A stretch of DNA of 64,000 nt from contig NZ_AZCZ01000003.1 of NCBI RefSeq assembly GCF_001434055.1, positions 1 to 64,000 of the forward strand, in the 5' to 3' direction. Position numbers and translations under genes: made by a program. This document shows positions 15,271 through 22,802 of this stretch, piece after piece. This stretch comes from Levilactobacillus parabrevis ATCC 53295 (GTDB lineage: Bacteria > Bacillota > Bacilli > Lactobacillales > Lactobacillaceae). Position 1 is the first letter of the stretch. Every line of letters starts with the position of its first letter. A model generated the notes under the pieces. The model was not told where the DNA came from. It ran no database searches and saw only the letters and a list, made by a program, of their open reading frames with translations.

Positions 15271-17409
15271 TTGCACAAACGGTGGTTGAGCGCCGGCTTG
15301 ATTCTACTAGCAGTGACCCTAAGCAATGGGCTAACGGCCCATGCCGATAGTGATTACACGAACGCGTTGGCAACGGCGCCGCAAGGAATTCTATTGGACA
15401 AGACGGATGCTATTATGACCTTAGGGACAGCTAGCATGAGCTCTGCTGCTGTAGTTGATACAACGAATCCGGCCGCTCCGAATACGCAAGCAGCACGTCT
15501 GACTAATGGCTCAAATCAATTTGGCGCGATTTGGTCGACGGATGATAACTACTTTAATTTAAAAGAGGACGAAACAGTCTCAATGTGGATGTACTTTGGC
15601 GATAAGGGTACGAAGGCGGCTGATGGCATGGCCTTCGTCTTGCAAAATGATTCAGAAGGCATTGGTGCGAGTCCCAAATTTGGCCGATTTGGCGTTATTG
15701 GGGAAACACTGGGTGCCTGGGGAATCGACAAGAACCCCGTCCAAAGTTCCAGCGCGGGAATCGCTAAAACGGCAATCCAGAATAGTTGGGCAGTTGAATT
15801 CGACACGGCGTTTAATAACCAAACTGGTGGACACGCTGCCGGTCAGGGAAATTCGTTCGATATCGGCTTCCCAGCAGCCCACATCGCGTCATCATATCCA
15901 GGTCTAGCCACGACGTATCATCAGTACGTGGATCCTGGCACGTGGGGCATTACGAAAACCAATTACTACTATTCCCTCCAACACAACGGACTGATCACCA
16001 ACTCTAAGAATCCTGGGTTCTTGGCGAACGGGCAGTGGCATCACGTCACCATTCATTGGAATGATCTGGCGGAGACCATGACCTACACGTTTAATGACAA
16101 GAATCCACAAACTGGGGAACGACAGCCGGGGGTCAGTCGAACGGTTCGGCTGAACCAGAAGGCTATTGATCCCACGGGCTCGAATCGGGTTCGCTGGGGG
16201 ATTACCGGTGCCACGGGTTCTAGGTGGAGTAACAACCTGGTCGTCTTCGAAGACACGCCGGGAAACGTTAAGGCGGATACAAGGACCACCTTGACTGACC
16301 TGACGCGTGAACGGGAGATTCAGGATCACGGGACGACGGTCGCTAACGACCAAGTTCGTCTCGACTACCACTTGGACTATCGTGACGGTCGGCAACCCTG
16401 GTCAAGCATTATCGCCAAATTAAATCTTCCTAAGTCCATTGATTTCGAGGAAGCCAAGATCACCTATAGTGGTGATCGTCTTCCCGAGACACTGGACGTC
16501 AGCAAAATCAAGGACAACCAGCTGCTTACCGAGTTGGGTTACGCGATGGATAGCGCATACCCCTCCGCAACCATCAGCCTGACTGGGCGGGTGGCGCCGG
16601 TATCCAAGACAACAAAGGTGGCACGCACATCAAGTACTTTCTCGTCTAACGCCTTGATTAGAACGGTCGAGACGCCGACGTTTACGATTAATCCGAGCGT
16701 CGACTTGAACTTGGCCGTTACCAGTGGGCAGACGGTAAACTTGAAGGCACAAGAGGGGACCACTGTTACTGGGAAGGTTGATATGGTGACGAGTGCTGAA
16801 ACCGCGCCGCTAGCCAAACTCGCGGTGACCCTGAACAAGGCAAAGTTACCGGATGTTGCACTCAACGCCGATGGGACGTTTACCCTGCCGGTGACCAGTG
16901 AAATGCTACGTCAGGGTAAAAATACCTTGAATCTCAGGGCCGTCACGGCGGATGGTGATAAGTCCAATCTGGTTACCGTGACCATCACGGTGACTGGTGA
17001 ATTGAAGTTTAGTTATATTTCGCCAAATGAAAGTTTTCAGAACAGTACACTGACGGATAAAAATCAGTTGGTGCACCGGGATGGTGATTGGCAATTGGTG
17101 GTTCAGGATACCCGGGGGACGGGTTCTCAGTGGACGCTGATGGCACAAGCATCGCCGTTCGTTAGCGAAACTGGTGTCAAGTTAGGCGGCGGTCCCGTGT
17201 ATATCAGCAAGCGGGGGGTAACGCCAATTGGCGCAAGCCCAACGCCGGTGCTGACCCACACGACGAACGATGCCAACCTCGACGGTAAGTTCAACGTTTC
17301 AGCACATTGGGAAAAGAAGTCTGGGGTCTTACTCGCAGTGGATTCAGGAACGGTTCCTGGTAATTATTCCGGGAGCATTACTTGGACGCTGGAGGATGCA
17401 CCACAGTAG
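15271..17409 (+). CDS. WxL-domain surface protein with L-type lectin module
   Basis: 712 residues from TTG, five bases after AAGGAGGAA. Signal peptide to about 25 (AHA-D). Residues 35-330 form a legume/L-type lectin-like beta sandwich: SMWMYFGDKGTKAADGMAFVLQND, WAVEFDTAFNN and GQWHHVTIHWNDLAETMTYTF carry the family's carbohydrate/Ca-site spacing. Residues 335-560 hold Ig-like repeats, and 565-712 a WxL domain with both motifs (QWTLMAQ and ITWTLEDAP). It is probably an adhesin binding host, plant or bacterial glycans. Last gene of the operon, with repeat II-b three bases after the stop. Confidence 0.88.
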   Translation: MHKRWLSAGLILLAVTLSNGLTAHADSDYTNALATAPQGILLDKTDAIMTLGTASMSSAAVVDTTNPAAPNTQAARLTNGSNQFGAIWSTDDNYFNLKEDETVSMWMYFGDKGTKAADGMAFVLQNDSEGIGASPKFGRFGVIGETLGAWGIDKNPVQSSSAGIAKTAIQNSWAVEFDTAFNNQTGGHAAGQGNSFDIGFPAAHIASSYPGLATTYHQYVDPGTWGITKTNYYYSLQHNGLITNSKNPGFLANGQWHHVTIHWNDLAETMTYTFNDKNPQTGERQPGVSRTVRLNQKAIDPTGSNRVRWGITGATGSRWSNNLVVFEDTPGNVKADTRTTLTDLTREREIQDHGTTVANDQVRLDYHLDYRDGRQPWSSIIAKLNLPKSIDFEEAKITYSGDRLPETLDVSKIKDNQLLTELGYAMDSAYPSATISLTGRVAPVSKTTKVARTSSTFSSNALIRTVETPTFTINPSVDLNLAVTSGQTVNLKAQEGTTVTGKVDMVTSAETAPLAKLAVTLNKAKLPDVALNADGTFTLPVTSEMLRQGKNTLNLRAVTADGDKSNLVTVTITVTGELKFSYISPNESFQNSTLTDKNQLVHRDGDWQLVVQDTRGTGSQWTLMAQASPFVSETGVKLGGGPVYISKRGVTPIGASPTPVLTHTTNDANLDGKFNVSAHWEKKSGVLLAVDSGTVPGNYSGSITWTLEDAPQ

Positions 17410-17412
17410 TAA

Positions 17413-17561
17413 GAGTGCGAGGGCGGGCGTTTGACCCTGAGCATTAACGTGGATAAGTGCCAGCTTGGCGGAGCCGAGCCGGTGCTTATCCGGGTTAAGC
17501 GGAGGGGTCAGCCCAACCGAGCACGTTTCGGAGGCCGCCAGGATCAGAATATTCGATTGGG
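17413..17561 (+). repeat. Structured intergenic repeat family II, copy II-b
   Basis: Begins three bases after the WxL-lectin stop. GACCC (near 17433) pairs with GGGTC (near 17505), TTAAC with GTTAA, and GGATAAGTGCC with GGTGCTTATCC, capped by GCTTGGC-GGA-GCCGAGC. The closing helix is GACCC/GGGTC here but GGTCC/GGACC in II-a, and the apical stem has wholly different bases, so pairing is conserved while sequence is not. Confidence 0.75.
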
Positions 17562-17605
17562 GCTGTGCTTCTCGGAGCAGTGTTACTTCAGGCAAGTGAG
17601 TCACT

Positions 17606-17675
17606 TAGGTTGCTAAGCGCAGGAACCTGCCTTGGGTAGCACGTTTCGGAAGCCGCCAGAATCGGGATACTCGAT
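17606..17675 (+). repeat. Structured intergenic repeat family II, 3' half copy II-c
   Basis: TAAGCGCAGGAACCTGCC, AGCACGTTTCGG and AAGCCGCCAGAATC match the 3' halves of II-a and II-b; the 5' half is missing. It sits in tandem 45 bases after II-b, suggesting duplication or partial deletion. Confidence 0.65.
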
Positions 17676-17893
17676 GCGAGACGCGTCTTCTGAAGCACTT
17701 ACTGTTCGAGTATTCAGAACCGAATCTGTTGACCGGGGATGCAGTCTAACCGAAGCTAGACCGTATTCAGTTGTTAGGTGGGCAGGTCAAATGTCAGTCA
17801 ATTTGGGAGATTAAAGACGAATCACCCTACCACAGAAGCTAATATGCAACGATTTTATCGCTAACAGATTAACTAAGTTTCATCAAAGCCACG
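17676..17893. other. Intergenic stretch with nothing recognised
   Basis: Between II-c and the terminator at 17894 I see no ORF with a ribosome binding site. ORFs at 17431-17616 and 17632-17814 run through repeat DNA and lack start signals. Confidence 0.6.
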
Positions 17894-17930
17894 AAATGGC
17901 GCCTAGGTCTAAAGCCCGGGCGCCATTTTG
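17894..17930 (+). terminator. Terminator-like hairpin of the WxL cluster
   Basis: AAATGGCGCC (17894-17903) pairs with GGCGCCATTT (17919-17928), followed by TG. It would end the operon about 485 bases after the last stop. Confidence 0.6.
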
Positions 17931-17946
17931 TATACGGCTGATACCA

Positions 17947-18137
17947 GCGCCTGCGGCTGGCAGAGGTTCCACCTGCTGTGAGGACCGGTAAAAGCCAAAG
18001 AGCGGTCTTTTACCTCGACTTTGAATCTCACCAAGACCGTGAACTTCAAAGGTCGTCCATGGTGTAAGAACGGATAAAATCAAGTGCCCGTTCTAACGCC
18101 ATTTTCACGGCTGGTTCCACCTCTACCCACCTCCGGC
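17947..18137 (-). repeat. Structured repeat family I, copy R2 (full)
   Basis: Minus-strand copy. P1: GGTAGAGGT with ACCTCTGCC. P2: ATGGCGTTAGAACGG with CCGTTCTTACACCAT. P3: CTTTGAAGTTCAC with GTGAGATTCAAAG. P4: GGTAAAAG with CTTTTACC. P1 and P4 differ from the other copies on both arms. Confidence 0.88.
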
Positions 18138-18299
18138 TAGTTTTTAGCCATTGTGAAAAATGGCTACAGCATATGTGTTCATTCTAGCTTGACTGAATTA
18201 AGTCATATTTTTTCAATTGATTTAACTTTCTCAAAACCCTTGATATATCAGTGTTCTTCGAATAGAAATAACAGGTATTGTGTTTGCTTGTCAAAAAAA

Positions 18300-18338
18300 G
18301 TGAGACAAATTCAATCAAAATTACATTAGTAGTAAGTA
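18300..18338 (+). repeat. 39-bp dispersed element III, copy 1
   Basis: Starts GTGAGACA (18300-18307) and ends TTACATTAGTAGTAAGTA (18321-18338). The same two blocks with identical spacing recur at 62546-62584. Confidence 0.7.
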
Positions 18339-18369
18339 AAGGGGAAAATTAACCGATATATGCCGTATA

Positions 18370-18420
18370 GAAAAAAGACCGCATTAACTCGCCCCTTTTC
18401 AAGTCGAGTTAATGCAGTCT
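18370..18420 (-). terminator. Terminator of the M20 peptidase transcript
   Basis: 15-bp arms (18377-18391, 18405-18419) with one mismatch, followed on the minus strand by TTTTTT. Copy R3 lies between this terminator and the peptidase stop, hence in its 3' UTR. Confidence 0.75.
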
Positions 18421-18463
18421 ATATGGAACGTAATTGTTTAATTAGAGCTTAAAAGTTAGTCTA

Positions 18464-18656
18464 GCCGGAGGAGGGCAGGGATGGCGCCAGCCGTGACGAC
18501 GGTGTTAGACCGGGCGTTTGATTCTTCCCGGCCTTACAGCGTGGGACGCGTTTGGAAACTCGCCTGAACTTGGCGAGGTTTCGAACCGAGCCGGAAGCCC
18601 GTACTTTGGCTGGAGGCGGTCCCCACAGCGGCAGAATCCCTGACAGCCGTAGGCGA
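18464..18656 (+). repeat. Structured repeat family I, copy R3 (full)
   Basis: P1: CAGGGAT with ATCCCTG. P2: ACGGTGTTAGACCGGG with CCCGGCCTTACAGCGT. Core: GTGGGAC with GTCCCCAC. P3: GGAAACTCGCC with GGCGAGGTTTC. P4: GCCGGAAGCC with GGCTGGAGGC. Confidence 0.88.
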
Positions 18657-18673
18657 TAACGTTTAATGTCTAG

Positions 18674-19909
18674 TTACTTCAATAACTTCGTGACCATTTG
18701 CTCGTAAATCGTGATGAAGCGGTGGTACATGTCCAAGTCAACGTATTCGTTAACCTGGTGCGCTGTAATGTTACCCGGTCCAAAGATGACAACGTCAATG
18801 TCAGGATTGGCGGCCAGGAAGGAGGAGGCGTCAGTGCCACCCGGAACACCAATTAATGGCAACTTCTGGTCCAGGTTGCTTTCCCCAACTTCACGGGCAA
18901 CCGTGACTAATTGGGCGTCTTCCATGGTGTGCATTGGCCGCAAGTCGCTCAGAATATCCAAGGTCAGGTCGGCCCCGGCGGCGTTTAAGTCAGCGATGAT
19001 TTCCTTGATGGCGACCGTCATATCGGCATTTGGCAATTCTGGGATCGTCCGAATCTTAACGGATAAGTCGGCACTGGCGGGAACTGTGTTGATCTGTTCC
19101 CCACCACGAATCATTGTGACGACGGGCGTTACCGCACCTAGAACGGGGTTACGGTAGTTTTTGATGGAGGCGAAGTATTCCTCTTCCTTTTGGTAGAAGG
19201 CCATTAAAGGCGTAATGGCGTTCTTACCGATTTCAGGCATGGAACTGTGCGCAGCGACTCCGTTAGAGTGCACCGTGTAGGTCAAGGATCCCTTGTGGGC
19301 CAGTTCGATGAAGTGTTGTTCACCGGTCTGGTTGGCATCGGATAACTTCTGGGCAGCGGCTTGGTCGGCTTGCAGCATGTATTGAATCTGTTTTTGCATC
19401 AGTAGTTGCTTGGCGACCCCGCTAGGTTCACCGACGATCAGTGTGTCGAGATCCTTGGCGTAACCGGATTCGGCGAGTTGCTTGGCGCCGTATTGCCCGT
19501 ATTCTTCACCAACCGTTGTCATCAAGCGCAACGTTCCGTGTAGGGGAATGTGATTGTCTTGTAAATGAATCATTGCCCAAACGCCAGCCATTAAGCCAGA
19601 CTTCATGTCGGAAGTCCCCCGGCCAATCATCAAGTTGTCCTTGATGGTAGCGGAGAGGGCATCGACTTTCCATTTGTCAGCGTCGCCTAGGGCAACCACG
19701 TCGGCGTGACCATCGAATCCCACAACGGGACCGTTGCCGTCACCGATCTCGGCGACCAGACTGGCCCGCCCAGGAGCGTATTCAACTAATTTACTTTCAA
19801 TATTGTGCTTTGCCAGGAGGGCAGCGATGTAGTCTGCTACTTGCCCCTCAGCACCATTAACGGTATTCATCTTAACGATATCGCTCAGCGCTTGAACAAC
19901 TTCATCCAT
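18674..19909 (-). CDS. M20-family metallopeptidase (DapE/ArgE-like deacylase)
   Basis: 411 residues from the ATG at 19909 (GAGGTGG upstream); the reading to 19939 adds 10 unsupported residues. Zinc-site motifs: VGFDGHADVV (His and Asp), IGRGTSDMKSGLMAG (bridging Asp), TVGEEYGQYGAK (catalytic Glu and ligand Glu) and GPGNITAHQVNEYVDL (C-terminal His). The dimerisation/lid domain is about 180-300. Members hydrolyse N-succinyl-diaminopimelate, N-acetylornithine or dipeptides; this resembles the DapE-like group that lactobacilli annotate as succinyl-diaminopimelate desuccinylase. No lysine or arginine pathway genes are adjacent, so the substrate is open. Confidence 0.85.
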   Translation of the reverse strand: MDEVVQALSDIVKMNTVNGAEGQVADYIAALLAKHNIESKLVEYAPGRASLVAEIGDGNGPVVGFDGHADVVALGDADKWKVDALSATIKDNLMIGRGTSDMKSGLMAGVWAMIHLQDNHIPLHGTLRLMTTVGEEYGQYGAKQLAESGYAKDLDTLIVGEPSGVAKQLLMQKQIQYMLQADQAAAQKLSDANQTGEQHFIELAHKGSLTYTVHSNGVAAHSSMPEIGKNAITPLMAFYQKEEEYFASIKNYRNPVLGAVTPVVTMIRGGEQINTVPASADLSVKIRTIPELPNADMTVAIKEIIADLNAAGADLTLDILSDLRPMHTMEDAQLVTVAREVGESNLDQKLPLIGVPGGTDASSFLAANPDIDVVIFGPGNITAHQVNEYVDLDMYHRFITIYEQMVTKLLK

Positions 19910-19974
19910 GTTCTTCCACCTCATTTTAAATATGGCCACCCGGTTTTTACGAAATTAGGGTGATAACTAACTTG

Positions 19975-20003
19975 ATTACAGCACTTTTTGTAGGGGTGGT
20001 CAA
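19975..20003 (-). promoter_or_regulatory. Promoter of the M20 peptidase gene
   Basis: Minus strand TTGACC, 17-bp spacer, TGTAAT. Confidence 0.7.
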
Positions 20004-20033
20004 GAAACACGCGACTGTCAGAAGAAATTGATA

Positions 20034-20068
20034 GAAAAAAGAGAACACCATGGAAGATGATGTTCTCT
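20034..20068 (-). terminator. Terminator of the MerR gene
   Basis: AGAGAACATCAT and ATGGTGTTCTCT arms, then TTTTTT, on the minus strand. Confidence 0.85.
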
Positions 20069-20090
20069 AGAGAGTTGAGCCATTTGAATA

Positions 20091-20900
20091 TTACGCCTGG
20101 ATCTGATACTGTAACCGCACCAGATTGGAAGCGCCCTTGCTCGTGAAGTTTTCGTCCAGGTTCATCTGCCAGAGATGGTCGTTGATCTGAATATGGTTCT
20201 TGGCGATGTATTCGGCTAGAATTCGCAGACCAATGCAGATGTGTTTAGTATCATTAGTGGTGTTGATGGAGATGTAGTCGCCGGCTGGTTTCTCCAAACG
20301 AGGTAAGTCACCGGTATCCATCGTCGCCGTGATCGCCTTCAGAATACAGAAGGAGGCGTCGGGATAACGGTTGGCATCGCTATCCGGTAACTGCGTACGG
20401 AAGCCGGAGTCCTGCTTGTTGACCAAATTAAGCTTGCCGAGGCGGTCGTAGAAGTCGGCATAAATTTCAGCAATCTCCTCTTCAGTACAGGCCACGGACT
20501 GCCTTGAGTGACAGAACAGCGCTGCGGGAGCTGTTTCGACGAACGGTTGGTTGCGTACGCTGGTCGTCGCCTCGGTAGGTTGATTGAAGCGGGTATTGAG
20601 CGTTGCCCGTAGAACATTTAGATTGTCTATCTGGGTATTGATTTTCGTCAGAACGTCTTTAAGGTTCTCATTCAATGCGTGTGAATCTGTGGCAGAATTC
20701 AGCGTCTTGATTTCTGAAATCGACAGCCCTAATTGCCGCAACTCCAAAATAAAGGTGGCTTCATAAAGTTGATCATAGTCGTAGTAGCGGTAGCCATTGG
20801 CGGCAACTTCCTTCGGCTTGAACAAATCCTTTTCATCGTAGAAAATCAGCGTCCGGCGAGTCGTACCGGCTAGCTTGGCGAATTTTTGAATAGTTAACAT
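20091..20900 (-). CDS. MerR-family regulator with C-terminal ligand-binding domain
   Basis: 269 residues from the ATG at 20900 (GGAG upstream); the extension to 20945 crosses the promoter region and is rejected. The N-terminal MerR helix-turn-helix and wing (MLTIQKFAKLAGTTRRTLIFYDEKDLFKPKEV split over 1-32, then GYRYYDYDQL) is followed by a dimerisation coiled coil (80-115) and a 150-residue C-terminal domain resembling the GyrI/BmrR small-molecule sensor. It is divergent from an MDR oxidoreductase gene and probably activates it through the 19-bp-spaced promoter between them. The ligand is unknown; electrophiles or toxic organics are plausible. Confidence 0.85.
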   Translation of the reverse strand: MLTIQKFAKLAGTTRRTLIFYDEKDLFKPKEVAANGYRYYDYDQLYEATFILELRQLGLSISEIKTLNSATDSHALNENLKDVLTKINTQIDNLNVLRATLNTRFNQPTEATTSVRNQPFVETAPAALFCHSRQSVACTEEEIAEIYADFYDRLGKLNLVNKQDSGFRTQLPDSDANRYPDASFCILKAITATMDTGDLPRLEKPAGDYISINTTNDTKHICIGLRILAEYIAKNHIQINDHLWQMNLDENFTSKGASNLVRLQYQIQA

Positions 20901-20922
20901 GGGACATCTCCAGTTCGTTTGC

Positions 20923-20953
20923 TTGACTGTAACGTTACGGTACACCTTATACT
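20923..20953 (+). promoter_or_regulatory. MerR-type promoter with operator in the spacer
   Basis: TTGACT (20923-20928) and TATACT (20948-20953) are separated by 19 bp, the overlong spacing that MerR activators compensate by untwisting. The perfect dyad GTAACGTTAC (20929-20938) sits in the spacer. It serves the MDR gene at 21001 and is 23 bases upstream of the merR start. Confidence 0.85.
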
Positions 20954-21000
20954 AAGAGCGTTGAATAAGCAAATTCGAAAATAGAATGGAGTAATTAATT

Positions 21001-21945
21001 ATGCGAGCAGTTGTCATTAACGAACCAGGGGATACCAGCGTCATGAATATGGTTGAGCGGCCCATCCAAAAGGCCACGAAGACGCAATCGGTTATGCGGA
21101 TTCATGCTTTTGGCGTGCACCGTTACGAAGTATTGACCCGTGCCGGTGGGTCACCCGATGTGAAGTTTCCCCGGGTAATCGGTGTGGAGGCCGTGGGTGA
21201 AATTCACGAGGCAGCTGCGGACGGCAAATTTAAAGTAGGCCAAAAGGTCATCACCATGATGGGTGGTCTGGGACGTGAAGTCGATGGGAGTTATGAGGAG
21301 TATGCGCTGATCGATGACGCCAACTTATTCCCCGTCGACTATGCTGGTGACTGGGTAACGTTGGCGCAGTATCCTGAAAACTTCTACACGGCACTGGGGT
21401 CCATCAAGTCGCTGTCGCTCAAAGCTGGTCAAACGTTGCTAGTGCGTGGCGGAACGAGTGCGGTTGGCTTGTCGGCCATTAAACTGGCCAAGGTGTTGGG
21501 CCTGACCGTGACCGCCACGAGTAGACGGGAAGAAATGTTACCGGAGTTGGTCAAAAATGGTGCGGACAAGGCCGTCCTCGACCGGGACAACGCACTGGTG
21601 ACGACGGAAACGTACGATGGCATCATCGACATGGTCGGAACGGTCACGATGGCCGATTCGATTGCGCATCTCAGTAAGGGGGGCGTGGTCACATTGATTG
21701 GTTTGTTGGCGGGCGAATGGGTCGCTAAGGAATTCAGCCCATTCACGCTGTCGGATAAGTACCTGACATTCTTTGACTCGACCGATGTGCAACAAGATTT
21801 GGTAGACGAAATGTTCAGTTTGATTGCCAAGCATCATTTAGAGATTCCAATCGCTAAGGTCTTCAAGCTTGCCGATATCCGCGAGGCTCACGACTACGTG
21901 ATGGCAAGTCGGGACATGGGCCAGGTTATCGTGGACAACGACTAG
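21001..21945 (+). CDS. MDR-family zinc-independent quinone oxidoreductase, MerR-linked
   Basis: 314 residues. N-terminal GroES-like domain (MRAVVINEPGD, FPRVIGVEAVGEI) and a Rossmann domain with the nucleotide motif LLVRGGTSAVGLSAIKLAK around 140-158 and VTLIGLLAGEW near 230. The zinc-binding cysteines of true alcohol dehydrogenases are absent, as in NADPH:quinone reductase-like members. It is 47 bases from a MerR-type promoter. Its TAG stop shares CTAG with the stop of the convergent lrp gene. Role inferred: reduction of quinones or reactive carbonyls. It is clearly related to the gene at 25277. Confidence 0.87.
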   Translation: MRAVVINEPGDTSVMNMVERPIQKATKTQSVMRIHAFGVHRYEVLTRAGGSPDVKFPRVIGVEAVGEIHEAAADGKFKVGQKVITMMGGLGREVDGSYEEYALIDDANLFPVDYAGDWVTLAQYPENFYTALGSIKSLSLKAGQTLLVRGGTSAVGLSAIKLAKVLGLTVTATSRREEMLPELVKNGADKAVLDRDNALVTTETYDGIIDMVGTVTMADSIAHLSKGGVVTLIGLLAGEWVAKEFSPFTLSDKYLTFFDSTDVQQDLVDEMFSLIAKHHLEIPIAKVFKLADIREAHDYVMASRDMGQVIVDND

Positions 21946-22361
21946 ATTAACTGGTCGATGACGTCGCTCACCTTGTAGGTCGCAACCGTTCCTAGTTCTA
22001 GGAGAAATTCGTTGAGCTCAGCGCGTGAATGAAAGGCACCTTCGATTAAGTAAGGCATGTCGCCAGTTACACGGTAGTGGTGGCGAATGGCGTTACGATA
22101 ACGTTTGATCAGTGCACTGTATTCAGCGCGTTGCTGGGCGTCCTTCATGGCGGCGCGGATAAAGATCTGCCGGTCGTAACCTAATTTTTCGGTATCAACC
22201 TCGATGGTGTATCGTTTAATGATGCCGGTATCCTCAAGGCGCTTGATCCGCGCAGTCACGGCGGGTGCAGTTAAATGTACGTGTTGGGCGAGGTGGTTTA
22301 TCTTGATACGACAATTTTTCGTCAGTTCTTTTAGGATTTGAGTATCAGTTTGATCGAGCAC
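21942..22361 (-). CDS. Lrp/AsnC-family transcriptional regulator
   Basis: 139 residues. N-terminal helix-turn-helix MLDQTDTQILKELTKNCR then INHLAQHVHLTAPAVTARIKRLEDTGII, the standard Lrp recognition helix, followed by a RAM effector-binding domain (70-139; VTGDMPYLIEGAFHSRAELNEFL matches its glycine-containing ligand turn). It probably senses an amino acid and controls amino-acid metabolism or transport. It is convergent with the MDR gene and overlaps it by four bases. Targets are not evident. Confidence 0.88.
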   Translation of the reverse strand: MLDQTDTQILKELTKNCRIKINHLAQHVHLTAPAVTARIKRLEDTGIIKRYTIEVDTEKLGYDRQIFIRAAMKDAQQRAEYSALIKRYRNAIRHHYRVTGDMPYLIEGAFHSRAELNEFLLELGTVATYKVSDVIDQLI

Positions 22362-22639
22362 AGGACAACACCTTACTTTGTAAGTATTTTTGGACGAAAC
22401 TCTTTACTATTAATATTAACAGTCGCGTCAAAAAACTGTAAAGTAGACACTACTACAACGAAGAACTTGTGAGGCGTTTTCCTAGGTAATTCAAAGAACA
22501 TTAGTATAATTAGGCAATATAGGGCTTGCTTGGTGCTGGTCAAGGACATCGTCTGAATAGGTGGTGAATGAGACTGGTATGGGCGAGCTTTTGATTTGGC
22601 GGGAATGCCAGTTGGCAGTTGTGGTTAAAAGCTAGCTTA

Positions 22640-22739
22640 GCCGGAGGAGGCTGGGGATGGCGCCGGCCGATCCGGAAGCCAGAACTTTGGCTGTAGGCGT
22701 TCCCCACAGCAGGTGGAACCTCTGGCAGCCGCAGACGAC
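22640..22739 (+). repeat. Structured repeat family I, copy R4 (internal deletion)
   Basis: 100 bp. Both ends and P4 (GGAAGCC/GGCTGTAGGC) are kept, but P2 and P3 are missing between GGCGCCGGCC and GATCCGGAAGCC. It lies in the leader region of the downstream OpuC-like operon. Confidence 0.85.
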
Positions 22740-22802
22740 AATTTTCGACCACAAAAGCGAAGCAAGGCATGGAGAGAATAAGTAAAAGGTACGGAGGTCA
22801 GC

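Noticed and set aside
15904..16395. 163-codon minus-strand ORF
   Set aside because: Shadow of the WxL-lectin gene, without a ribosome binding site.
17632..17814. 60-codon ORF in the repeat-rich gap
   Set aside because: Starts in half copy II-c and has no start signal.
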